Source: Bacillota bacterium (lineage in GTDB: Bacteria > Bacillota > Bacilli > Alicyclobacillales > SLC66). From it: 41,165 bases of DNA. The position numbers and the translations under genes are program-made. The stretch is from positions 1-41,165 of the forward strand of contig JAPNUJ010000015.1 in NCBI GenBank assembly GCA_026627155.1. The letters are read 5' to 3'. Below the pieces are notes generated by a model, which was not told the DNA's origin, ran no database searches, and was given only the letters and a program-made list of their open reading frames with translations. This document shows positions 33,317 to 41,165 of this stretch, piece after piece (position 1 is the stretch's first letter; the number at the start of each line of letters is the position of its first letter).

Positions 33317-34591
33317 TCACGCGCGACGGATGAATCCCCAAAAATTGTCGTTCAGCAGGGCGCGGACGTCCCGTTCGATGTCATCCTCTCGCACGGTCCA
33401 GCCCATCTCGATGAGTCGCCGATAGCGGTCGCCAAGGAGCCGGGCGATGACGTGGCGCGCACGCTGCCACTTGTAGATCACTTGTTCAAGCACGCGCGCG
33501 TCGGAGTGTTGCGGGATGAATGTTGGGCCGAGCAACTCCAGTCGCATGCGGGTGATCTCGGTGACGAGACTGTCGGTATTGACAAACCACCAGCACCCGA
33601 AAATCATGAGGTTGTGAAACTTGCGCGCCGTCACGACCAACTCGTGCTGACTCTCGCGCGACAAGACGGTGACGAAAAAGCGCTGGTCAGGATAGCGCGA
33701 ACAGAGCGCTTCGATCGGCAACATCGACGCGCGGCCCAAACTGTCACCGGCGTCTCCGAGGTCCTGGTTGACCTGTCGCCGCGACCCGATCATCAGCGCC
33801 AGGGGGAGTTCGCGTGCCAGACAGACGGGCAGAATCACCCGCTCGAGCAACTGCTCCCGCGTCGACTCGCCGGGAAAGCTAAAGTCGTCGCCGGCTGAGA
33901 AGGCGACGTACAGCGCGCCCATGCGTTCGAGCCAGTGGTCGAGGAAGCGACGCAATTCGAGCACCGTTTGCGCGTCCAGCGTGTCGCGAACAGCATAGCC
34001 GAGGCTGCAAAGTTCAGGGACGACCGCCTGGTAGTGGTTCAGTAGGCGGTCGAGTCGCAAGGCGGCATGGAACCGCGGATGCATAGCGGGGGAGCGCTCC
34101 CAAACGGCCCGTTCCACCGGATCCAGTGGGTCGTTGGTCATGACTACACTGTCGACGCCCGCGAGATCCAGAACGCGAGTGACATAGGTTTCCGTGGGCA
34201 CATCGCAAAGCGCCTCGCGGAGTGCATCGAGGCGCAGGTCTACCCCTAGCGCTTGGCCGATCTCCAGCACCCCCGAGGTGGCCTCCGATAGCGGCGAGCG
34301 CTGCACGAACAGTGACTCCCAGATCAGGTCCGATCGGCTGGCTCGGCTCATGTGCCTGAATTCACTGTACGGAAGATGGTGAGCGCGAAACGACTCGGCG
34401 ACGATGTAGTGAAAATTCAACAGTTCGTCCGCGCCGCAAAGAAGCAGTGAGCCGAAGGAGGGCGCGAACAGGTGCGTGTGCATGTCCGTCGCCCGCGTGC
34501 GCTGGACGATGCGCGCCACCAGCTCGTCGAGCGCTTGGACTGGGAGGCCGGGTGAAGGCGGGGGCGTGGACACGTGGGGCGTCTCGGGCAT
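33317..34591 (-). CDS. uxaC: Uronate (glucuronate) isomerase
   Basis: Interconverts D-glucuronate and D-fructuronate (and galacturonate with tagaturonate). A 424-residue amidohydrolase-superfamily protein: TDMHTHLFAPSFGSLLL carries the metal-binding HxH, with MTNDPLDPVE, ALMIGSRRQVNQDLG and FGCWWFVNTDSLVTEITRM further on. The length and these segments fit the shorter, divergent type known from Bacillus halodurans BH0493 rather than the roughly 470-residue E. coli UxaC. ATG 34591 has GAGAGGAGA upstream. It lies in the uronate operon 76 bases downstream of the SDR gene. Confidence 0.9.
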   Translation of the reverse strand: MPETPHVSTPPPSPGLPVQALDELVARIVQRTRATDMHTHLFAPSFGSLLLCGADELLNFHYIVAESFRAHHLPYSEFRHMSRASRSDLIWESLFVQRSPLSEATSGVLEIGQALGVDLRLDALREALCDVPTETYVTRVLDLAGVDSVVMTNDPLDPVERAVWERSPAMHPRFHAALRLDRLLNHYQAVVPELCSLGYAVRDTLDAQTVLELRRFLDHWLERMGALYVAFSAGDDFSFPGESTREQLLERVILPVCLARELPLALMIGSRRQVNQDLGDAGDSLGRASMLPIEALCSRYPDQRFFVTVLSRESQHELVVTARKFHNLMIFGCWWFVNTDSLVTEITRMRLELLGPTFIPQHSDARVLEQVIYKWQRARHVIARLLGDRYRRLIEMGWTVREDDIERDVRALLNDNFWGFIRRA

Positions 34592-34667
34592 GGGTCTTCG
34601 TCTCCTCTCATGAGGACCGCGTGCTACGCTTCGTCCCCGTCGACGTGCGCGCGGTCTTGGCTTGCAG

Positions 34668-35426
34668 TCAGATGGTCATGGCACCAAACCCGCCGTCAAC
34701 CCGGATGAGCGCCCCGGTGACGAATCCGGACGCCGCCTCGCTCGCCAGCCAAACGACCGCACCGCTTAGTTCGTGTGGCTCGCCGAGGCGTCTGAGCGGG
34801 GTGTGATCCGTGATCGCCGAGATGCGGGCGGGCGTCAGGATCGCACGATTTTGCTCAGCGGGAAAGAAACCGGGTATGAGCGCATTGACGCGGATGGTGG
34901 GGGCGAGTTCGCGCGCAAGGTACTGCGTCATGCTGTTGACCGTCGCCTTTGACGCAGAGTACGCGAACACGCCAGAGAGTGGAGGGTCGGACGACACGCT
35001 GGACAGGTTGATGATCGAACCGCCGCCTTGTTCCAGCATGACGCGGGCCACGATCTGCGACGTGACAAACGTCCCGCGCGCATTGACCCCCATGACCCGT
35101 TCCCAGTCATCGTCATCGACTTCAAAGAAGGGTTTCTTCTGGTTGACGCCAGCGGCATTGATCAGGACGTCCACTTTCGAGGCGAAGGATAGGGCGCCAT
35201 CGACCCACGCGCAAACGGAGGCGCGGCTGGTGACATCGAGTGCGGCTCCGCGCACATCTCCGAATCTGGCGAGTGTGGCGACAGCGGTCTCCATGCGCTC
35301 CGGATCGCGGCCACCGAGCAGCACACGCGCGCCACAAGTGAGAAGGGCTTGGCCCATCGCCTGACCGAGAACGCCGCTGCCGCCCGTGATCAAGACGGTC
35401 TTGCCTGTCAGATCAAACATGGACAT
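34668..35426 (-). CDS. uxuB: SDR-type D-mannonate oxidoreductase
   Basis: Reduces D-fructuronate to D-mannonate with NAD(P)H. A 252-residue short-chain dehydrogenase with the TGGSGVLGQAMG nucleotide loop (residues 14-25), NAAGVN, and the Ser-Tyr-Lys catalytic set (NLSSVSS at about 140-146, Tyr156 and Lys160 in AYSASK). PGFFPAEQNR followed by HTPLRRLGEPHEL is typical of the Bacillus YjmF/UxuB type. ATG 35426 has AAGGGGG 9 bases upstream. The name rests on the position between uxaC and uxuA; a related sugar dehydrogenase is the alternative. Confidence 0.87.
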   Translation of the reverse strand: MSMFDLTGKTVLITGGSGVLGQAMGQALLTCGARVLLGGRDPERMETAVATLARFGDVRGAALDVTSRASVCAWVDGALSFASKVDVLINAAGVNQKKPFFEVDDDDWERVMGVNARGTFVTSQIVARVMLEQGGGSIINLSSVSSDPPLSGVFAYSASKATVNSMTQYLARELAPTIRVNALIPGFFPAEQNRAILTPARISAITDHTPLRRLGEPHELSGAVVWLASEAASGFVTGALIRVDGGFGAMTI

Positions 35427-35447
35427 GGGATGCTGCCCCCTTGTTCG

Positions 35448-36275
35448 CTATTGCCACGGGATCCTTTGCTCGTCGAGAATCCGCTTGAGCGCGTCGGCCG
35501 CTACCTTGAACAGGTCGGGGCCGCTAAAACCAGCCATTGCATTCGCGGATTCCAAATGGGGCTCCAGCGACAGGATGCCCTCATACCCGCGTTCGGCGAG
35601 CGCGCGGAGAAGTTCCGGGACGTCGCCGTCGCCGTGACCCGCCGGCACGACACGCCCATCGCCAAGGTGTGCGTCCTTGATGTGCACGTACTCGATGTGG
35701 TCGCATAGCAGGGGATAGGCGTCCTTCATCGGGCGCACGCCGCACTGCACAAAGTTGGCCGGGTCAAAGGCAAGACGCAGGTGCGGCGAGTTTATTGTGG
35801 CCAGAAGATCCAGGCAGCGTTCGGGCGTGTCCCCGTAGATGTGCTTCTCGTTCTCGTGCAGCAAGTAGACCTTTGCCAACTCAGCACGCCGCGTCAGTTC
35901 CGTCATGCGCGCCATGACTTCCGTTCGCATCTCGGCGGGGTCCGCGCCATCCGGCATGAAGAAGGAAAATACGCGAATGTGGCGCGTGCCGAGTCGTCCG
36001 GCCACCTCGATCGCACGCTCGAAGTCGCGCAGGTGGGCAGCAAAGTCATCGGCGATGCCGATTTTTCCGATCGGCGAGCCAATGCACGCGACGGCGATGC
36101 CCGCTTCGGCCAACAGATGCTGGACGTCAGCCACCTGCGCATCGGACAGCTTGAGCACATTGATTCCCCACGCTCCGCGCACATCCACATGGCGCACAGC
36201 GTGCGCACGCAAGACTGCCAGTTGGGTCGGGAAGTCCGCCGCGATCTCGTCTGCGAAGGCCGACAGCGTCATCAT
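35448..36275 (-). CDS. Sugar phosphate isomerase/epimerase family (TIM barrel) protein
   Basis: A 275-residue xylose isomerase-like TIM-barrel protein. The metal-ligand segments are visible: LLHENEKHIYGDT, LAFDPANFVQCGV, VHIKDAHLGDGRVVPAGHG and ILSLEPHL. Members isomerise, epimerise or beta-eliminate sugars and sugar-derived keto acids; the substrate is unknown. Its start overlaps the stop of the preceding TIM-barrel gene (ATGA), implying coupled translation. Two adjacent paralogues plus a Gfo/Idh/MocA dehydrogenase point to an oxidation and elimination or epimerisation route feeding the uronate pathway (inference). Confidence 0.88.
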   Translation of the reverse strand: MMTLSAFADEIAADFPTQLAVLRAHAVRHVDVRGAWGINVLKLSDAQVADVQHLLAEAGIAVACIGSPIGKIGIADDFAAHLRDFERAIEVAGRLGTRHIRVFSFFMPDGADPAEMRTEVMARMTELTRRAELAKVYLLHENEKHIYGDTPERCLDLLATINSPHLRLAFDPANFVQCGVRPMKDAYPLLCDHIEYVHIKDAHLGDGRVVPAGHGDGDVPELLRALAERGYEGILSLEPHLESANAMAGFSGPDLFKVAADALKRILDEQRIPWQ

Positions 36276-37039
36276 GACAGTGCCTCCAGCCAGTGCAGAC
36301 TCTGTGCGAGGCTATCAAATGGATCCTGCTGGCAGACGTCTTGCTCGATCACGTACCACTCGACGCCACTGCTTTCACAGGCTGCGAGAATCTCGCTCCA
36401 GTTGAGGTTGCCTGCGCCGATCTCCGCGAACACCGGCGTCCAGCCTTGCACCGCCATATCCTTGAGGTGGACCACCTTGATGTGATCTTTTGCCCGACGA
36501 ATCTGCTCCGCCGGATGGGCGCCGCCCGCCTGTACCCAGTACGTGTCGAGCTCGAGGCTATAGGCACCTGACTGTGCACCGGCGAACAAAAGGTCCATCC
36601 CGGTGACGTCGCCGAACCGAACGAACTCGATGTTGTGGTTGTGATAGACCAGGTGTAGCCCACTCGCCTCGAGTTTTTGCCCAATCGACGTGAATTCTGC
36701 GATGAACGCCTCGTAGCCCGCCCGACTGTCGCGATACCGCTCCGGCAATAGGCCAAGGCCGATGTAGTCGCATCCCCACAGTTTGTGCGTGCGGATCACA
36801 TCATCAAGGCGATCCGTCAGTTCCTCATACCCGACGTGCGTGGCGCAGATGGTCAGCTCCAGTGAGGCGGTGATGTCGAGCAGGCGTTCCGGGGCGATCG
36901 GGCCCAGACCCGACACTTGTACGGCCCGATAGCCGATATCGCGGACGCGCTTCAGAGAACTGGCGACTTGCTCAGGGGTTTTCAGAACATCGCGAAGCGT
37001 GTACAGTTGGGCCGCGATCGCGGCTGGGTTCAGGCTCAT
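36272..37039 (-). CDS. Sugar phosphate isomerase/epimerase family (TIM barrel) protein
   Basis: A 255-residue TIM-barrel protein of the same family as its downstream neighbour. Metal-site segments: HLVYHNHNIEF, SLELDTYWVQAGGAHP, KVVHLKDMAVQG, EIGAGNLNW and WYVIEQD. QLYTLRDVLKTPEQV and VQVSGLGPI at the N-terminus are typical of the family. ATG 37039 follows the Gfo/Idh/MocA stop at 37042 immediately. The substrate is not known; sequence differs enough from the neighbour that both are likely needed. Confidence 0.88.
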   Translation of the reverse strand: MSLNPAAIAAQLYTLRDVLKTPEQVASSLKRVRDIGYRAVQVSGLGPIAPERLLDITASLELTICATHVGYEELTDRLDDVIRTHKLWGCDYIGLGLLPERYRDSRAGYEAFIAEFTSIGQKLEASGLHLVYHNHNIEFVRFGDVTGMDLLFAGAQSGAYSLELDTYWVQAGGAHPAEQIRRAKDHIKVVHLKDMAVQGWTPVFAEIGAGNLNWSEILAACESSGVEWYVIEQDVCQQDPFDSLAQSLHWLEALS

Positions 37040-37041
37040 CG

Positions 37042-38166
37042 TTAGACCTTCTTTCCGGCGTCAATGCGCGCCTGCAGTTCCACCTCGAAACGCTTTGGGT
37101 CCAGGGGCAGTTCGACCATCTGTCCGGTGAACGAGGACAGCATGATCGCGTTGGCCAGCGTCACGGCACCGAGCCCCTCGACGCCTTCGGCAATCAGCGG
37201 CGACCCATCGAGGATGGCCGCGACAAACTGTTCGGTCACGACCCCGTGACTCGAGGCGTCGCCCTGCTCGATGGGAATCGCGCGGCTGGAGCTTTTGACG
37301 CCGCCCCACACGTCCTTCGATTCTTGGCTGTACGTGATCATCGAGACCTCGTTGGCCTGCAGGGTGAGGGCCCCGTCTTCGAACAGAAGTCGACCGAGCT
37401 CACCTACGATCTCGAGGCGATTGGTGCCAGGGCTCTCCGCCGTGGACACGATGAAGTGGCCCACCATGCCGCCCTCATGTTCAAAATAGCCGGTGACTTC
37501 GTCCTCGACCTCGATCGCATGGTATTTGCCGAGGTGGGCGTGTCCTTGAACGCGCGTCGGGAGCCCGAAGAGCCACTGGTACATGTCAAGGTTGTGCGGG
37601 CACTGATTGGTGAGGATGCCCCCCCCCTCGCCGGCCCACGTGGCGCGCCAGCTGCCCGAGTCGTAGTAGGCTTGCGTGCGGAACCAGCGCGTGTTGATCC
37701 AGGTGGCGCGTACCAGCCGACCAAGGGTCCCGCCGGCGACGATCTCCTTGATCTTCTTGTGGGCTGGGAAGGTGCGTTCGTTGAACATCATGGCGAAGCG
37801 CAGATTCGGGTGGTGCCGTCGTGCGGTCTCATAGGCGGCTATGATCTTTTGTCCATCGCCCACGTGCACCGCCAGGGGCTTCTCGCAGAGCACGTGGACG
37901 CCCTGTTCAAATGCGGCGATCGCGGCCGTCACGTGATCGAAGTGGGGGACGGCGACGATCACGGCGTCGAGCTTTGCCTGTTGCAACATGGCGTCCACGC
38001 TACTGTAGGCGCGGGCTCCCGTCTGGGCGGCGAACTCTTGTGCCCGACCGGTGTCGATGTCGCAGACGGCCGCCAAGGTCACGCGTTGCATGTGACTGAG
38101 GTTGTGAACGTGTTGGCGGCCGATGTTGCCGAGACCAATCACGCCCATTTGCAAAGACTTTGTCAA
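37042..38166 (-). CDS. Gfo/Idh/MocA family oxidoreductase
   Basis: A 374-residue NAD(P)-dependent sugar dehydrogenase and first gene of the operon. Seen: Rossmann fold GVIGLGNIGRQHVHNLSHM, the EKP motif in HVLCEKPLAVHVGDG, and the C-terminal domain block GGGILTNQCPHNLDMYQWL with the catalytic-type Asp and His. TTG 38166 is preferred as start: AAAGGAG lies 10 bases upstream and the product begins shortly before the Rossmann strand. Opening far upstream to 38349 would run into the divergent araC gene. A substrate such as a uronate, inositol or glycoside cannot be assigned. Confidence 0.85.
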   Translation of the reverse strand: MTKSLQMGVIGLGNIGRQHVHNLSHMQRVTLAAVCDIDTGRAQEFAAQTGARAYSSVDAMLQQAKLDAVIVAVPHFDHVTAAIAAFEQGVHVLCEKPLAVHVGDGQKIIAAYETARRHHPNLRFAMMFNERTFPAHKKIKEIVAGGTLGRLVRATWINTRWFRTQAYYDSGSWRATWAGEGGGILTNQCPHNLDMYQWLFGLPTRVQGHAHLGKYHAIEVEDEVTGYFEHEGGMVGHFIVSTAESPGTNRLEIVGELGRLLFEDGALTLQANEVSMITYSQESKDVWGGVKSSSRAIPIEQGDASSHGVVTEQFVAAILDGSPLIAEGVEGLGAVTLANAIMLSSFTGQMVELPLDPKRFEVELQARIDAGKKV

Positions 38167-38209
38167 CTCAAATCGACTCCTTTGGGCTGAGAATGTACAG
38201 GGACTGCCT

Positions 38210-38251
38210 ACAGAATAGGCGAGACAAGAAATCATGGGTAGGGGATTCTGT
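38210..38251. promoter_or_regulatory. Inverted repeat in the divergent araC-operon control region
   Basis: ACAGAAT (38210-38216) and ATTCTGT (38245-38251) are perfect 7-bp arms with centres 35 bases apart. The right arm abuts the extended -10 of the regulator gene. It is a candidate AraC-type regulator site between the divergent genes. Confidence 0.4.
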
Positions 38252-38259
38252 GCTATATT
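38251..38259 (+). promoter_or_regulatory. Extended -10 promoter of the AraC-type regulator
   Basis: TGC-TATATT fits the TGn extended -10 form exactly; there is no good -35 upstream. Transcription would begin near 38266, about 30 bases before the regulator start codon. Confidence 0.5.
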
Positions 38260-38295
38260 TGTTGGGAATCTTGGCTTTCTGAAAGGGGATACGCG

Positions 38296-39168
38296 ATGGA
38301 TGCGCGACTGCTCGACGGGATCGACAGTCAGATTTCTTATATGCACCAAGTGTCCGGGCCCTTACAGATTGACTTTCATCTGCATGACGGCTGCGAGATC
38401 TACCTGCTCTTGTCCGGCGACGTGCGCTACTTCGTCGAAGGGACCATGTACGCGTTGTCACCGGGTGACCTCGTGATCACCAACCCGCTGGAGATCCATA
38501 AGCCGACATTTACCTCGGATGCGCGATACGAGCGAATCTACTTGCAGTTTGATCCCCGCTTTATCGATGCGTTTTCGACAGCGTCCACTGACTTGCTTCG
38601 CTGCTTTTATGATCGGCCGAAGGGCATCGGCAACCGGTTGCCGCATGCGTTGGTCGAGGCCGCAGGCGTGTTGCCGCTGTTGCGGCGTTACGGAGAGCTG
38701 CTTCGCGCCGAGTCAGGCGAGGTGGGGCGGGCACAGCGGCAACTGGCCTGTCTGCTGGAGCTTCTGACTGTGCTCGGCGAGCAGTACGAGCGAGCGGGCC
38801 ATCATCCGCTCAGCGTCACCGTCCACGAGAAACTCTCGGCGGCACTCACGTGGATCGACGCGCATCTCGCAGAGGATCTGTCGCTCGCGACTTTGGAGCG
38901 GGAACTATTCATCGATCGCTTCTACCTCAGCAAGCTCTTTAAACGTCATGTCGGGAGCACCATTCACGCGTACATCATCTACAAACGCATCGTCCTCGCC
39001 AGACAACTGCTCGCCGCGGGGTGCAGTGTCGCCGAGGCGCGCGAACGCTCGGGCTTCACAGATTACACCAGCTTTCTGCAGATGTTCAAGCGCACCGTCG
39101 GTGTGTTGCCGAAAGACTACGCGGGCCGCCTCCGGTCGCTTCACGGTGTCGGTGTCGGGCGCGAGTGA
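38296..39168 (+). CDS. AraC-family transcriptional regulator
   Basis: A 290-residue regulator with an N-terminal cupin-type effector domain (HLHDGCEIYLLLSGDVRYFV, then LSPGDLVITNPLEIHKP) and a C-terminal AraC/XylS double helix-turn-helix (DLSLATLERELFIDRFYLSKLF and GFTDYTSFLQMFKRTVGVLPK, quoted in part). ATG 38296 has AAAGGGGA 7 bases upstream. It is divergent from the uronate operon and is the obvious candidate for its activator; the inducer is not known. Confidence 0.92.
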   Translation: MDARLLDGIDSQISYMHQVSGPLQIDFHLHDGCEIYLLLSGDVRYFVEGTMYALSPGDLVITNPLEIHKPTFTSDARYERIYLQFDPRFIDAFSTASTDLLRCFYDRPKGIGNRLPHALVEAAGVLPLLRRYGELLRAESGEVGRAQRQLACLLELLTVLGEQYERAGHHPLSVTVHEKLSAALTWIDAHLAEDLSLATLERELFIDRFYLSKLFKRHVGSTIHAYIIYKRIVLARQLLAAGCSVAEARERSGFTDYTSFLQMFKRTVGVLPKDYAGRLRSLHGVGVGRE

Positions 39169-39761
39169 GTGGCGGTGGGGTGGCGGGTGACCCGTCGTCA
39201 TTGAAAGGTAAAGGAATCGATCTAGGGCCAAAGTAGTGATCCACCGGAGGCGATCACGGGTGAATCGATCGCTGGCGACAAATTTGCCACCACTTTTCAC
39301 ACAAAAAAGTATCCGGGAGCTCTTGGAACGCGATTTGTCCCTTTTTCTTTACCTTATATTAGATAAATTAGATGTTGGAGCAAATTTCACGTCGTAAATC
39401 GCCGCGAATTTTCGACGGATGGCCGTTTTGCAACCAGTCGGGACGCTAGTGACGTCCATTAGTGTCATCTCTCGATGTTAATTTTCGCGCCAACGCTTGA
39501 GCTCCTTGTCCGGTTCGGAGTCTGTGCGCCGACTTCGATGCACGGAGCGCAAGCCAAGGGCATCGACCCAAGAGCACCGGAAGGCGTTAGGGCTGTCCAC
39601 TCCCTGGCTGATGGGAAGCCAAGGGATGCGTGACTTGGCCTCACCATCATGAAAATGAGGCGCAAGTCGGCGGCAGGCACTCACGAAGTGCGCCGATGGG
39701 TGGAGTGTGGAATTCGATAGTGAACGTTCGGTCAATACACCGGTGGCGTGACACTCCCCGA
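39169..39761. other. Stretch without a supported gene, partly AT-rich
   Basis: No gene with family features or a ribosome binding site is seen. Bases 39295-39385 are AT-rich and hold the direct repeat TTAGAT-AAA-TTAGAT at 39358-39372. Overlapping minus-strand frames at about 39465-39735 code for short products without recognisable domains and were not accepted. It separates the uronate locus from the minisatellite and helicase. Confidence 0.5.
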
Positions 39762-39896
39762 CGAGCCACCCGATTCATCCGAGTCACCCCAGCCACCCGA
39801 TCCACCCGATCCTCCCGATCCTCCCTAGTCGCCCTAGTCGCCCTAGTCGCCCGATCCACCCGAGTCACCCGAGCCGCCCTAGCCACCTGAGCCGCC
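39762..39896 (-). repeat. 15-unit 9-bp minisatellite at the 3' end of the helicase gene
   Basis: Read on the minus strand, 15 consecutive 9-base units of form GGN-GRN-TCG run from 39896 to 39762. In the helicase frame they code Gly-Gly-Ser or Gly-Asp-Ser, with TAG in place of TCG in four units (unit 2 and units 6-8). The annotated helicase stop is the TAG of unit 2 (39881-39879). Confidence 0.9.
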
Positions 39897-41165
39897 TTGC
39901 TTGCGTTCAAAGTAGACGTGCAGGCGATACTCGCAGATCTGGCTTGTCCAGTCATACAAGGTGGAAAGGGCTTGCGGGCTGTCATCAATCAAGATGGCGA
40001 ATCCCTCCGAGGTCATGGTCACCCATCCCGAACTGCTGCCAGCCCACATCGTCATCGGCATGCGGCGAATCAGACTTGAGATCTGCTTTTCCATAAAGGC
40101 GGATGAATGGGCCATGGCGCTGCCCTCCAGATCGGCCTGGCGGTAGGGTTTGCCTGAGAGATAGGCATGAAAGGGTTCGGCGGCTGCCCTTGGCGTCAGG
40201 GGTTGGGGCCATGTCTCTCGACCTCGAGCGAGCATGCACTGCAAGAGCACCATCTTGTAACTTTTACTCATTCTCGTGGACTCCACTTCACTGAACCAGC
40301 CCCTATAGCGTTCGAGCAGATCGTGCTCATCGGGGGTCAGGTCGTTCATGGCTTCCCTGAACTGGATCCACGATGTGTATTCTTGGCGGACGGCCTGGCT
40401 GTCAACGGTGCCATACAGGTGAAACTCGAGGTAGGATGGGCTGCGTCCCAGATCCCGTTGAAGGGTGAGCCACGCCTCCCGCAAGCGCTCTTTGCGCGGA
40501 GAGCGTTTGCTGGCCATAACGCGCACCAAATCAACCACACGCGGATCGAGGTTCCACTCGCATGCAGCGGGTACGGCGATTTGCTGAGCCCATCGCTCGG
40601 TCACGTTTTCAGACGGAGGTCGCGTGTCAAAGACGCGGAGTTTGTAATCGGCGTGGCGATAGTTGCCGATCAGGTCAATAATCGTACAATGCGATTTGCC
40701 AGCACACGTTCGCAGGCCCCGTCCGATCTGCTGGATGAACACGGTCAGGGACTCTGTGGGCCTGACGAACAGCAGCGTGTCGAGTGAGGGAATGTCGACC
40801 CCTTCATTGAACAGGTCAACAGTGAACAGTACTGCGATCGTGCCGTCTGTTATCGCTCGTATCGCTTGCTCTCGATCCATCGCCCGAGGACCGGAGTGGA
40901 CACTCGCCGCGGCAACCCCGGCCCGGCGAAACGTTTGCGCGAACCAGTCGGCCTGCGCAATGGATGAGCAAAATGTCAGGGTTCGCGTCCCTCTCAGCGT
41001 CTTCCAGACGGCAAGCACACGCGTTGCCATGTGACTCGCTATTTGTTCGCGGTATAGGTCTGATTCGTCGTAATGGCTGCCGAGCCATGTGACCCTGTCA
41101 TAGTCCGTGTCGTCGTATATGCCGTGGTAGTGGAACGGGGACAGCCAGCCTCGCTCGATCGCCTC
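39879..41165 (-). CDS. Superfamily 2 DEAD/DEAH-type helicase, C-terminal part (5' end outside window)
   Basis: The frame is open to the window edge at 41165, so the N-terminus is missing; an internal ATG at 41030 is not the start. The visible part begins EAIERGWLSPFHYHGIYDD and holds the helicase C-terminal half: TLTFCSSIAQADWFAQTF (motif IV region), VLFTVDLFNEGVDIPSLDTL (motif V), and FIQQIGRGLRT (motif VI). It parallels the 2.3-5.6 kb helicase (FVVDLYNEGVDIP, QQLGRGLR) but has a different C-terminal region (RMSKSYKMVLLQ) and no DUF3427-like ending. The last residues YFERKQGGSGG run into a 9-bp minisatellite. The function is probably a nuclease-helicase or defence protein, by family only. 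Confidence 0.85.
   Translation of the reverse strand, partial: EAIERGWLSPFHYHGIYDDTDYDRVTWLGSHYDESDLYREQIASHMATRVLAVWKTLRGTRTLTFCSSIAQADWFAQTFRRAGVAAASVHSGPRAMDREQAIRAITDGTIAVLFTVDLFNEGVDIPSLDTLLFVRPTESLTVFIQQIGRGLRTCAGKSHCTIIDLIGNYRHADYKLRVFDTRPPSENVTERWAQQIAVPAACEWNLDPRVVDLVRVMASKRSPRKERLREAWLTLQRDLGRSPSYLEFHLYGTVDSQAVRQEYTSWIQFREAMNDLTPDEHDLLERYRGWFSEVESTRMSKSYKMVLLQCMLARGRETWPQPLTPRAAAEPFHAYLSGKPYRQADLEGSAMAHSSAFMEKQISSLIRRMPMTMWAGSSSGWVTMTSEGFAILIDDSPQALSTLYDWTSQICEYRLHVYFERKQGGSGG

Noticed and set aside
37246..38190. Long plus-strand open frame opposite the Gfo/Idh/MocA gene
   Set aside because: GC-rich coding DNA keeps the antisense frame open; no recognisable protein.
39465..39735. 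Overlapping small minus-strand frames, possibly a transposase scrap
   Set aside because: No transposase motif could be identified, and no ribosome binding site precedes them.
39762..39896. CRISPR or plasmid iteron array
   Set aside because: The 9-bp units are contiguous, codon-phased with the helicase, and have no spacers or replication gene.

Overview
The window looks like a chromosomal accessory region of a moderately GC-rich Gram-positive (Bacillota), most plausibly an Alicyclobacillaceae-type aerobic or acidophilic bacillus. This is an inference from strong AGGAGG-type ribosome binding sites, frequent GTG/TTG starts, a ROK-family XylR beside xylA/xylB, a Bacillus-type SDR mannonate oxidoreductase, the shorter (about 425 aa) uronate isomerase type, a DUF6526-like protein and an ABC-F gene remnant behind an attenuator-like leader. 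No rRNA, tRNA or CRISPR array was recognised.

Layout. 1-2.3 kb: the 3' end of an IS66 transposase, a non-coding stretch, a cold-shock protein gene with clear promoter and terminator, and a broken fatty-acid desaturase. 2.3-5.6 kb (-): a large PLD/superfamily-2 helicase/DUF3427-like protein. 5.7-9.9 kb: divergent xylR and xylAB with a candidate operator. 10.0-13.3 kb: three overlapping genes, circularly permuted ATP-grasp, alpha-E protein and transglutaminase, a known co-occurring amidoligase-type set, followed by an acetamidase/formamidase-like gene. 14.4-21.8 kb (-): a seven-gene operon for a membrane-bound group-4 [NiFe]-hydrogenase-like (Hyf/Hyc) complex ending in an ArsR-type regulator. 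22.0-24.0 kb: a Gfo/Idh/MocA dehydrogenase and an aldo/keto reductase. 24.1-28.3 kb: secreted or surface proteins (a BNR-repeat protein, a Gly/Ser/Ala/Asn-rich protein with a structured leader, and another exported protein). 28.4-31.3 kb: a small membrane protein, a decayed ABC-F gene, a 31-bp dyad repeat array and an MFS transporter. 31.2-39.2 kb: a hexuronate catabolic operon (uxuA, kdgK, uxaC, SDR-type uxuB, two TIM-barrel sugar isomerase-like proteins, a Gfo/Idh/MocA enzyme) with a divergent AraC-type regulator. 39.2-41.2 kb: an AT-rich gap, a 15-unit 9-bp minisatellite and the 3' part of a second helicase related to the first.

How it fits together. Xylose goes to xylulose-5-phosphate by XylA/XylB. 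Glucuronate goes through fructuronate, mannonate and 2-keto-3-deoxygluconate to KDPG by UxaC, UxuB, UxuA and KdgK; the KDPG aldolase is not in the window. The combination suggests use of glucuronoxylan-derived sugars. The Hyf-like complex has small and large hydrogenase-type subunits plus four membrane subunits, but no ferredoxin-like subunit, formate dehydrogenase or maturation gene nearby. The least explained signals are the stop-codon-interrupted GGS/GDS minisatellite that continues the reading frame of the second helicase, the 31-bp dyad array, the attenuator-like leader in front of the dead ABC-F gene, and the structured leader before the Ala/Asn-rich secreted protein. All identifications come from reading protein motifs; no database search was possible.
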